Shown here: positions 53,901-63,097 of the stretch, in pieces
Layout: every line of letters begins with the position of its first letter
How positions within the stretch are numbered: the first letter of the stretch is position 1
Assembly: GCA_022457155.1 (NCBI GenBank)
Contig: JAJGOT010000237.1
Coordinates: 1,126,001-1,190,000, forward strand
Length of the DNA stretch: 64,000 bases
Origin: Cladopsammia gracilis
Taxonomy: Eukaryota; Cnidaria; Anthozoa; Scleractinia; Dendrophylliidae
Direction: 5' to 3'
The notes under the pieces: model-generated
Databases searched by the model: none
Told to the model about the DNA's origin: nothing
The model's input: only the letters and a program-made list of their open reading frames with translations
Position numbers and translations under genes: made by a program

Positions 53901-56900
53901 GTCCTGGATCGTTTCTGTTCACACCAGGCCGGAGTATTTTTCATGTCGACGTGATAAACTATCCGGTATAGTGTAGACATAGCCTCAGACAAAAGTCAAG
54001 TAAAAATCAACATATCTGGTGATCTCTACTGCTGCTTTTAAACATTTTAAATAGTTTAACATTTGAACTAAAGCAGTTCCCTATCTTAAAACTTTGTTTT
54101 TACGTGAAATTTTTGTGTTTATTTTACGCGAGTTCTACATAAAGGAACAATGGGCGATGAAATATTCCTTTCCTCTATTTTCATTACATGAAATTACCTG
54201 GTCGCTTTATATATTGTGCTTTTACATTCCAAACCACCTTACAGTACAACCTTTATAGAACAAAAAAAGTATAACTGTTGCTGTAAATACGCGAGCTTTA
54301 AAGAAAGCTGCTATTTATATTCCACCGCATGCACGAATAAGGAATGTCGTACAGATGTTACCAGGTCGACTACATGTGCTTGTAAACGAAATGAGCGCTC
54401 GCTGTGTTTTTTTTTAGTTGCTTTAAAGTACTTTACCACTATCTTTGTAGACTATCTCTTATTTTATCAAGCTTTAAGCTCTGATATATGTTTGTTAAGA
54501 ATGTTAAAAAAAGAAATTGTACAACAGGCAGGGGTCAGGCGGCGCCGGGCTCATTCAAAACAACACCTCAGAATAACTACATTGTCTGCATACATGTAGT
54601 CCGACTGCGAGAAATCACTTAGTCATTGCCATGTGCTTTGGAGAAATGTTCACCCACTTGATGGTGGTTCATATGTTTGCAGACGATTATACTGTGAAGA
54701 CAACACATCCATCAGGCCAAGCAATACTGAGCTGAAATTTCGTGTGAACCTCTATTAATGGCTCCGTCAATTCCAAGCCCGCTCATCCCCCCCCCCCCCC
54801 CCTCCTGGGCATTTGTCTTTTTTTTAAAAAAAAAAAAGGTGTAAATGCCCCACAGTGGGGTCAGCTTATATGTACAAATCCCCACGGTGGGGCATCTGGA
54901 AGAGTGCAAATGCCCGACCCATGGGACAAGATCAAAATTTTTATTTCAATGATTATTGATCGAAACAATAATTGCTCACAAATAAATGGATCTTTATTTA
55001 TGCTAGGAATTCTTTCGTTCTACCTCAGTATTACTTATATCCGTTTCCTCATTCGTTCTAAATATTTGTGTTATTTTTCCGCAAAACTTTTGACTCCAAT
55101 AATTTCTTGTTGATTCTCGTTAATGTTATTAATTTTGATTAAAATTTATATGCTTACGTTCATCCATTTACATGTAAGGTCGCCGTTGATTGAAATGCTT
55201 TTTCAAGTTAACTTGCTATTGAGCAGATTCTTCTGTTGCGACATATCATGATGGAAAGACACCATGGCCACGAATGTTGGCACATAAGACGTCAACAAAA
55301 ATTGAAAATTTGCCGTGATATAGATATTGCCTTCTGTGGCACTTGACAGGTAAGGCAATGGCGACCTGTTTTGAAATTGTGTGAAACTCAAATATTTCAC
55401 ACTTGGGCAAAAAAACGAGCACTGCCACTAGCATAATATGCCACTTTTACTAGCACAATCGGCAAATGCCTACTCACTCCATTAGTGCCAAACTCTTTGT
55501 TTAAAGAACATTGTTATCACATTGTTATCACAATTTTCTCAATGTTTGTAAAAAGTATTTTATCGCAGTTTTTTATAGTGAAATGTTTTAAAAAATATAT
55601 CACTTCTTGTTCGGATACTTTTTTTTTGACAAAAGAAAAAATATAGCTTCCACGGTCTGCAATCCGCAGTTTAGGAACACCCTTTTAGGGCCAGTACTGA
55701 TTCGAAAGACCCAGCAAATAAAATAAAGCCTTGTCAGTCAAACCGAAAGGCCAAATGAAAAGTCAACAAACCATAGCAGTTTCATATAACTTCAATTGAG
55801 TGGTTCTCAATACCTTCTTGCAGTACAAAAAAAAAATCATTTTGTCTGGAGAGCTTGAATGTAACTCACCATGGAAGAAAATGTGATCCCAAAATCGTTG
55901 CCAAGGAAATGAGATGAGTATTAAGCTCCCGGGGTGGGTCTCCCTTATATATATATAAGCTATATAGGTATGTGCGGGCCTTAAAAGGGTATGGTTTTCA
56001 AGCCGTTTTGATCTGAAATAGGGTATAGATTATGACCATTTTGGTCTGAAGTAGGGTATGGTTTGCACACTCTGGTCTGGAATCCCCTGAGAAATGCAGT
56101 TTGATTAACATCGGGAATTAGAAGCCCTTCTCAAATGTTTACACAAATGGAAGCATTTCCTGGTCTGAAATAGGGTATCGAATTTTGGGTAGGTCTGAAA
56201 TAGGGTAGAGAAAATCGCATATTTTGGTCTGAAATAGGGTAAGGGTTTTAAGAAGCGTGCTGCGCACACCCCCACCCAAATTTTCGGGGACAACTGCCCC
56301 CCCCCCCCCCCCCGGATTAAGCTCTGATGGCAGTTCTGAATATAAGGGAAAGAAAGTTTTGACCGACATAAAATATAGTTAGAGAAAGCAAGTCGAAGGG
56401 ATGTATAACAAGTTGTGAAATTATGAATGCAAGAAACGTTTTTGTTGTCTTTTACGAGCATTTTGAAAATGTAATAATTTGCATAATTTTTATCGGGCTT
56501 TCAGGCTTTCATTTCAAACTTTTGAATATTGTTTCTGAAAATAGCTTACTATAAGGATCTTTTCAGGTAAATAAAAAAAATCGATTTTTTTTTCTTTTGT
56601 CGCCGGATTCTCGATAGTTACTGACAACGAAAAATGTACCAATTATGGTAGGTTTTCATGGATTGGCATGAAACATATAATTACCGGTAATAAAAAATAA
56701 ACATTACAGAGCCATTTCCTAAACTCACCTGAATAGCTGCCAGAAGAAGGCCAACAGATATGCTGACACTCATTTCATTGTAGTAATGTGTTTTCTTGCT
56801 GCTGTCCTCATGGAACCCATACACTTGCTTGAACACGAGAATGAGGTAAGGTGCACTGTCTATGTATGGTTTAGCCCATGTTGTCTTCATTAAATCAATA

Positions 56901-59760
56901 TCCTGTAGCCACTGTTCTCCCATTCGTTTAGCATAATTCAGATACTCTTCTTCTTCCACAATCCTGCGGATTTCAGCTTTGAGTGATGTGTCTCTCACAA
57001 CCACAAAGGTCCAAGGCTCTGTATGAGCCCCACTAGGAGATGTTCCTGTGAAATAATCATATAAGAATATCATTGGCCATGCATGTAAATACTTGACACT
57101 TGTAAACAACCAGGTTCCACCCTGAAAAGAATGAGGGAAACTGAGAAAAGAAGGAATAAGATACAGTAACTAAGGGCCTGTTTATATGGTCTCGAGTACC
57201 CGAGACAACCCTCCCCCGAGTTACCCTGGGCGAGCTAACTTTTCACTTATTTCTTTGAAACATTCAACCAACCGTTTACATGAGAATCGTGACTCGTCTC
57301 TGGGGGGCGAGACAACTCGGTTGGGCGAGTTGTCTCGCCTCGCGGCAGGTAGGGTAACCCTGGCAGGCGGGACACCTTTTTCTCATATACAGCCATTTCA
57401 ACCTAGGTTGTCGGATGAGAGCTTCAAGCGTACGCAACAAGACCGCAAGTTACTATGGGTAGTTGTAAATTGGTCTTAGCTTAGTTCGCGGTTTTTGCGT
57501 TTGTTAGTGCGATGAGTGAGGTGGATGTTAGCACCATACTATCGATCTCAGACGTCCTTGGACAAGGGATTTTTTTCGGCCCGCTTCACGGGCCGTTGGT
57601 TTCAGTCTGCGGTTAAAAAAATTTCGTCACGTGATGACATTTTTTTTGGCTCTGCGGTTTCAAAAATGTTGATCACGGGATGCTTTATTTCGACTTCCCA
57701 CGGCCGTGAATTTATTTTCGCGCCAACATGTCCGTTGTACAATTTAAGGTTTTTTACGGCGAGGGCTTTGAGAAACCTGTAGTAAAGTCGCCACCGGCCT
57801 GTACTATATCTATTATTCCGCTTCTTATGTCATTGGACAAAGCTTTCCCTGGATGATAGCTTCGGCCGGTTTTACTCCCCAACATCTTTGATCACTTTGC
57901 CGGTTTTCTTTTTGGCGCGAGTAACCGAATGGCGTCACGTGATCAACATTTTTGAAACCGCAGAGCCACAAAAATGTCATCACGTGACGACATTTTTTTA
58001 ACCGCAGACTGAAACCAACGGCCCGTGAAGCGGGCCGAAAAAAATCCCTTGTCCAAGGACGTCTGAGATCGATAGTAAATGTTTGCCTTCACTGTATGGA
58101 CGAGGCATTTTAATTTGTTTGGTCAATTTATCGTATTCATAAAAATCCCAAAGTACCTTGCGGTCTCATTGCAAACGCTTGAAGCGCTCTCATCCGACAA
58201 CCTAAATTGACTTTGGCTCGCGTACCCGGTACAACTCACGGGGTTCTGCGTGTCACGGAAAGCCAAGTTTTTAGGTTAAAGAACACTAATTCGCATTAAA
58301 GAAGTAAAATGTAAATCAGCAAAGCCCACGGTAATCGAATGAATAAAACAAAGTCAAAAGAACAGGTATACGATAGCTATATTTAGATTTTAATATTTAC
58401 GCAGCGTTATGAATATTTACAGCCATGCTCCGTCACGCGTGACCAGTATTTTTGAAAATTGAATGGAATTTTCAAGTTTACACGTCGGTTTTGTAAATTC
58501 ATTCCGAGATTCGGAATTCCCGTGAGAATTTTACCGCATTTTCGGAAACAAAGAGCAACAAAATATCATTTTACTTTAAAAGTTACATATCCGAACAATA
58601 TTAGGTTTTTTATGCGTGTAGCGAAGTTATTTTTCCGTTAACTTGTGACTTTCAAAGTGTTTTCCAGCGAGATCTTGAAGGTTTCATTCCAATCGTGGAC
58701 GTTACAAAGAAATATTCAAATCTCCATTTCAGTCTCGATGCTCCGTCACGCGTGACGGAGCATGGCTGTAAGTGAGGTCAACTTTGACTCAGTCAGCAGG
58801 GACAACATTTCTCATATAAACACTCGGCAAAGTCGTCTCGGGGGGGGGGGGGGGGGGGGGAGGGTTGTCTCGGGTACCCGAGACCATATAAACAGGCCCT
58901 AATTAAGGTAACTCCACTAAGGCTATAAAATACTAAAAGGTAAAATATTGATGATATCAAGTTCTTAACAGAGAAAGTGGTAAGATGGTATTAAGAACTG
59001 AGAAAATTAGGCAATTTTTAATAGTATTTTGCATAGTATTGCACAACAATGCCCAGTCAATTCAATATTGTTGATTAGTTTTATCTTATTGTAATGTTAT
59101 TCGGAGATATTTTTTAGCACCACCATGCTACTCTAAAATCCAAATAGAAATAAAGGTATGTATGTATGTAGTCCAGAGAAATTCTGATCATGTTACAGAA
59201 TAAAAAATGCCTATTATCAGTTTATTTTAACGATGGAATATTAAAATCCTTTTTCATTTCCCTTCCCCTTCTGCCCCCTAAAAAACTTTATGAGAATGTT
59301 CTGTTAACCCTAAATTAAAACATCTAATACTTTCTATATAATCTTCTCCTCAGTGGTATTAAAGTATCAATTGCCAATTCCCCTAACCTGCAGTTTTAAT
59401 GATGTTTTCCACAACCGCCAAAGGAATATCTTCGTGGCTAATTTTTCGAACACTTCGTCGTTTGTTCATCTTGTCGTAGAACTCAGCCGACGTTTGCTTC
59501 ATTTCGTCCTCGGTCAAGCGATCATCAAACCACGGATAAGGTACATATGCGTGATCGCCTTCGCCGCTAGGTTTGAACTCAAGTGGATCGCCCTGAGGTA
59601 TGGTTGCCAGTTCGCTATCTTGCAGCGGGTCCACATCGACAGTGTAACCTGGTGTATGTGGTTGGAAAACTCTCCGTATCAGTTGGGCTATAAAGATTCC
59701 AGCCAACAGCGAAGCAATGTATGGCCAGTAAGAGGCGAGAAAAGGGGCTGATAATTCCAT
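50916..59760 (-). CDS. IYD: Iodotyrosine deiodinase-like flavoprotein
   Basis: Three minus-strand exons, 59760-59388, 57045-56729 and 51098-50916, join with phase 1 then phase 0 (GCAG|GTTAGG, TTTCACAG|GAAC, TTCAG|GTGAGT, TTTTCACAG|ATG), giving about 290 residues, the usual length for this enzyme. Residues 7-28 form an N-terminal membrane anchor, followed by a linker and the nitroreductase-fold domain. RRSVR (101-105) and PSGAHTEPW (128-136) are FMN-binding motifs. E158, Y162 and K183 match the residues that hold the zwitterion of iodotyrosine. The last exon gives [14 protein letters not shown] and ends LSDIMVMK. The enzyme reductively removes halide from iodo- and bromotyrosines using FMN and recycles iodide in vertebrate thyroid; its role in cnidarians is not known to me. 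An upstream in-frame ATG at 59847 is less likely, because the anchor follows the second ATG directly. Introns of 2.3 and 5.6 kb are filled with mobile elements. Confidence 0.93.
51165..51368. mobile_element. 204-bp piggyBac-type MITE (TTAA duplication)
   Basis: TTAA (51161-51164 and 51369-51372) flanks 'ccctttaagccctaagagtg' and '...atactagggcttaaaggg'. TTAA duplication with CCC-starting ends is typical of piggyBac. It lies 63 bp upstream of the last deiodinase exon on the minus strand, in intron 2. Confidence 0.9.
51520..51600. repeat. C-run/A-run/GAAA low-complexity tract
   Basis: A C-rich run of about 28 bp is followed by about 14 A and then 'gaaagaaaggaagaaagaag'. It is the kind of poly-C/poly-A boundary seen at the ends of several MITEs in this window. 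Confidence 0.85.
51702..53002. mobile_element. 1.3-kb piggyBac-type element with nested Harbinger-type MITE
   Basis: TTAA (51698-51701 and 53003-53006) flanks perfect 16-bp inverted ends 'ccctattcagactggg' and 'cccagtctgaataggg'. Subterminal C/G runs are present at both sides. No transposase frame was found, so it is non-autonomous. A Harbinger-type MITE (52150-52506) sits inside and must be younger. Confidence 0.93.
52150..52506. mobile_element. 357-bp Harbinger-type MITE, copy A
   Basis: TTA (52147-52149 and 52507-52509) flanks inverted ends 'ggctatgtctacactatacc' and '...tagtgtagacatagcc'. TWA duplication and GG-starting ends fit PIF/Harbinger. Two further copies form the composite at 53107-53984. 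Confidence 0.93.
53107..53984. mobile_element. Composite of two inverted Harbinger-type MITEs, with a retroposon inside
   Basis: An inverted, end-deleted copy (53107-53624) is joined to a complete forward copy (53625-53984) of the same family as 52150-52506. TCA flanks only the outer ends (53104-53106 and 53985-53987), so the pair behaves as one unit. The inverted copy is interrupted by a 257-bp insert (53261-53517). Confidence 0.88.
53261..53517 (+). mobile_element. Retroposon 3' end with (TTG)n tail
   Basis: ACTG flanks both sides (53257-53260 and 53518-53521). The insert carries 'ctcctcgaatagccttgcta' and 'gctgcgggcaatact', ending 'aataaagttttgttgttgtt'. It looks like a 5'-truncated LINE or SINE 3' UTR. 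Confidence 0.8.
54000..55918. other. Deiodinase intron 2, unremarkable part
   Basis: No coding region supported. A plus-strand 127-residue frame at 54216-54599 has no recognisable motif and atypical composition. A C-run and T/A-runs lie at 54787-54838, with 'ccccacagtggggtcagctt' and 'cccacggtggggcatct' as a small mirrored pair beside them. Confidence 0.45.
55929..56315. mobile_element. 387-bp MITE with repeated TCTGAAATAGGGTA motif
   Basis: ATTAAGCTC flanks exactly on both sides (55920-55928 and 56316-56324), a 9-bp duplication. The ends are short and G/C-rich ('ccggggtggg' and '...ccccccgg'). Inside, 'tggtctgaaatagggta' or close variants occur at least six times in direct orientation. Confidence 0.88.
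57539..58075. mobile_element. Nested 537-bp fold-back element (TA duplication)
   Basis: TA (57537-57538 and 58076-58077) flanks 'ctatcgatctcagacgtcct' and its complement. The arms extend about 140 bp (to about 57676, and from about 57937), including 'ggcccgcttcacgggccgtt' and 'gtcatcacgtgacgacattt'. Probably a Tc1/mariner-type fold-back. Confidence 0.9.
58420..58768. mobile_element. Nested 349-bp inverted-repeat element (TA duplication)
   Basis: TA flanks perfect inverted ends of about 24 bp, 'cagccatgctccgtcacgcg' plus 'tgac'. The terminal words are themselves near-palindromic (gtcacgcgtgac). Non-coding body. Confidence 0.9.
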
Positions 59761-59769
59761 TATCACCAC

Positions 59770-60091
59770 AAAGCTTCGGTGAATTCGGTTGCACGAAGCG
59801 TCTGCCAAAAACAATGGAATGAGAATTGGCCAGCGGTCTAAGGTCACGCGAGAGTCTTTGGACAGGACAAAAAAAATATATCCATGAGTTCGATGTGAGC
59901 TAGCTTCGTCTTCTGGAATAATTTTACGCCTACTTATGGGAGACGAATAACTTTATCTATCTGAGGAAGATTTCATTGTTTTGGCTTGTAACGTTTCTGC
60001 GTGTTTCCAATAATAATGTGGTCACGCGATCATTTCTAAGGTGTTCGACTGTACTAATTCATCACGCGAGACTGTTAAAATACATCACGCG

Positions 60092-60122
<31 letters not shown>

Positions 60123-61750
60123 TCTTCACTGTTTTAAAAGTTTTGTACTTGATCTCGGTCCCAGTCCGTTTTCACTACTATATAAGTATAGTTTTCAACA
60201 CTGTAACGCTCACTTTTGAAAATGTATGTAGTAGCATACGAAACGTCAAGTTTTATCAAAAATGAATAAGTTTTATATGTTTATCACCGCGGTTTGTTTT
60301 CTATTTCTCATCAGATCTTCACTGCTGCAGTAGTCACGAGATCAGGAGTGACTCCAATATTTAGAGGTTCCGACGCTCTCCTCTGTTTATGGACGCTGTT
60401 CTAAGTGACCCTTTCTTGGCGATTTAAATCGGTGTTTTCACATTTCTTCAGCCAATTACCCATCATTGTCATTTATTTTAAGTTTAAAAACTTTTACGTG
60501 TAACGGTCGTTTTGCGTTTATTTAGGCTCCCGAAGAAAGTTCTTCTTGCAAACCATAATATTGGGCAAATTTGACACATCTCAGATTTTATATATACAAA
60601 GCGACCACTTCTCGTTAGCGACCACTTTTCCAAACTACCATTTTTTTAAAATTAAGTTATTATAGTTGAAACCTCTCGAAATCGACCGCGATTTGCATTT
60701 TTCTATTGTTTTTAATCTGTGGTAAGCGGCCACTCGCCTATTTTTGCCTGCTGTTCCGATATTTGATATTGGAACGTTCCTATGTGATAAAACGTAGAAC
60801 CAATTGTTTCACATTGGCTTGTTCCTTTTAGGCTAGATAGGGACAAATTTTGATATTAAACAAAATGTTCACGTGGAACTAAAAGAGAACCTTTTGTTAC
60901 GACAGACTTTCCAGCGTTCAGCTTTATATATTTCATTCGACGAGGACGTCGAAAATTAAGGTGAGGAATATGTCACGAGAGACTTTTCCAATGTTCTTAA
61001 AACATTCAAAAGTAAAGTTCGTTTAAAAAATATTACATAAGCCAAAGCATAGTCTAGTAAACAATAGTATCAAATAATGTAGTCAAGCAGTAACGTGTAC
61101 AAGTTGTACATCTGCCTAGCTCTCGCCACGTGCGTTTTCAATAGCTTAAGTTTTATGAAAAAAAATATTTAAGTAGTTAAGTCCTTTCACTCATCGGAAA
61201 GTGTTCATACGTTTCCTTGTCCTTTGTTAGAGTTGCTTACGAAAGCAAAGTCCTTCTGCTCTCGTAAATTTTTAATGTAGTTTTTTTCAAGGGGAGTGCT
61301 CTAGGTTGTCACTCAACTTTGGTAACAAAGCAGAATACTACGTGTCGGGTAGAATTTTTAAGTAGTTCTTTTGTTCTCGTGAGCCACGAACGCGTGCTCG
61401 TAATTTTACTTGAACAATAGAGGAACTTGTACTCTGCGCTGATTGCACTATATATAGAAGTACAATTGTAAACGTTATTCGGTGAGCATCAAGGTTAACA
61501 TCCAGGTTACGTTCAAGGCTGCGTAGAGCCGGGTTAAGATCAGGGTGAGAGTCAGAGACGAATAAACCTATGCTGGCCGACGTTCTGTTGTATTTGCTGA
61601 GTCCTAAGAAGTCCTTGCTAGTAGATCCCCGTGTACCGAGGTTGTGACGAGCCTTTTCTCCGCTGCAAACGTGGTCGCTCAAGAGCTAAGTTTCCCCGCG
61701 TAAAGTCATTTTCACTCAAGAAGTATCGTTCAAGTTTACAGTTTCCATTC
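59770..61750. other. Upstream region of the deiodinase gene, no further gene
   Basis: A (CAT)n microsatellite lies at about 60088-60117. A fragment of the 'gcgaccac' Tigger-like family (compare 32261-33076) lies at about 60596-60745. A minus-strand frame at 61682-61338 is open for 114 codons but has no recognised motif. The deiodinase promoter should be just above 59760; no clear TATA was seen. Confidence 0.45.
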
Positions 61751-61769
61751 CTCGCCGAGGTAGGAAAAA

Positions 61770-61860
61770 TCCATCGTCACATCGGCGGGAAAACTTATCG
61801 TCCCATTGGCGCAAAACCTATCGTCACATCGACGAAAATCTATCGTCACACTTTTGTTCC
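61770..61860. repeat. Short TATCGTCACATCGGCG tandem words
   Basis: Four imperfect copies of 'atcgtcacatcggcg' spaced about 25-28 bp form a degenerate minisatellite. Confidence 0.7.
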
Positions 61861-62280
61861 AAATTTTAACCTGCGGGTGGAATGTATTGTTCCTAAATGG
61901 GCTCCTTAGGAAGAAGTGTTCCTAACAATTTTGTTCCTCTTTTGACAACCTGTTCCTTTTCACTCTATTCGGGGAACTGATTATTCCTATTAATGAGCTC
62001 CGTTTTACTGTAGCTGTTCCTTTTTGCGGGAATTTGGAGCATTTGTTCCTAATTACCTGTTCCTTTCACTCTGTTAGGGAACTGACTGTTCCTATTACTG
62101 AGTTCCTTTTTACTGGAGCTGTTCCTTTTTGAGGGAATGTGGAACATTTAAATGTATATTGTTTCTAATTACCTGTTCCGATTTACTTAAATTGGTTCCT
62201 ATTTACGTAAAATAGACCCTATTTACGAAAAGTAGTTCCTCTTCACCATTTCTGTTCCCCTTTTTTATTTTATTTCATCC
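61850..62280. repeat. GTTCCT-rich array with roughly 110-bp higher-order unit
   Basis: 'gttcct' or 'gttcc' occurs about 20 times. A block beginning 'cctgttccttttcactct' at about 61949 is repeated at about 62060 with the same following words (gaactga.tgttcctatta, gagctgttcctttttg). Confidence 0.85.
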
Positions 62281-62457
62281 AGTTATTCCATCTTAAAAAA
62301 GGGTGCTTTTGAATATACGTGATTGCGCGAATAACGTTTGTAAACAACTAGTCACGTGCATTTGACAAAAATTTTAGCTAAGTACGTATTGTTACGAAAA
62401 ATCGTATAAAAGCATATTTTAAGTATCTCCCACTATAAATTTGTATAATGGTGACAA

Positions 62458-62731
62458 GGGATGGACCATTAGAAAAGTGATGGGGGGGAACTTTGGGAGA
62501 GGCAAGAAATTTTTTTTGGTCCACCTAAGGTGGAAATCTTTTTTTTTTTTCACTCGACGGCTGGAATATTTTTTTTAATAGTTTATTTTTTAATTGTCCT
62601 TGGGCAGATTTTTTTTTTTGCGATAATGCGTGGGAATTTTTTTTCTTAATAATTTACTGGGAAAAAATTTTTTTTTGCTTTTGTCCCCCCCCCCCCCCCC
62701 CCCCCCTATCACTTTTCTAATGGTCCATCCC
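62458..62731. mobile_element. MITE with T-rich body and C-run
   Basis: 'gggatggaccattagaaaag' plus 'tgat' at the left and '...atcacttttctaatggtcc' plus 'atccc' at the right are perfect inverted ends. The body holds several long T runs and a C run of about 22. Target duplication not resolved. Confidence 0.88.
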
Positions 62732-62734
62732 TAA

Positions 62735-63030
62735 CGGTGGGCAAGCAGGGGCAATTTGTGGCAAACATGGGCACGCATGAACAAGTAGGGCAATCATGAG
62801 CAGGCATGGAGAAGTAGGGGCAAGTTATGGCAAGCATGGGCACGCATGGGCACACATAGGTAAACATGGGCAAGCATGAGCAGGCGTGAGCATGCATGGG
62901 CAAGTAGGGGCAAGTTATGGCAAGCATGGGCACGCATGGGCACGCATAGACAAACACGGGCAAGCATGAGCAGGCGTGAGCATGCATGGGCAAGCTGGGG
63001 CAAGTTATGACAAGTTTGAACATGCATGAT
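62735..63030. repeat. 90-bp minisatellite of 10-bp GGGCAAGCAT-type units
   Basis: 'caagttatggcaagcatggg' starts at 62821 and 62911 and, in diverged form, at 63001, giving an exact 90-bp period. Each 90-bp unit consists of about nine 10-bp words (gggcaagcat, gggcacgcat, gagcaggcgt). As 90 is divisible by three, two minus-strand frames stay open with a 30-residue repeat (CPYLPMHAHACSCLP...). No evidence of translation. Confidence 0.93.
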
Positions 63031-63097
63031 TTCTTCATTGTTCATAGTTGGTTTAAACAAATGTGCGTGCAACTCAAACGTTAATCTACTTGAAACA

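Larger units (their letters stand above)
57174..58899. mobile_element. 1.7-kb Harbinger-type element hosting two younger elements
   Basis: TAA (57171-57173 and 58900-58902) flanks inverted ends 'gggcctgtttatatggtctc' and '...gagaccatataaacaggccc'; the inner 'gggtacccgagacaaccct' words also mirror. A second internal arm pair ('ggttgtcggatgagagc' near 57398 and its complement near 58187) shows that the outer element itself folds back. Two other fold-backs with TA duplications are nested inside. It lies in deiodinase intron 1. Confidence 0.92.

Noticed and set aside
54216..54599. 127-codon plus-strand open frame
   Set aside because: No recognisable motif, cysteine/basic-rich random-looking composition, no splice support, located inside the deiodinase intron.
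56105..56461. 118-codon minus-strand frame
   Set aside because: Crosses a MITE with tandem TCTGAAATAGGGTA motifs; repeat-derived.
59761..59847. Upstream in-frame ATG extension of the deiodinase
   Set aside because: The family starts just before the membrane anchor. The second ATG gives the expected length of about 290 residues.
61338..61682. 114-codon minus-strand open frame
   Set aside because: No domain recognised; part of it reads through repeated 'aggttaacatccaggtta' words. Likely chance.
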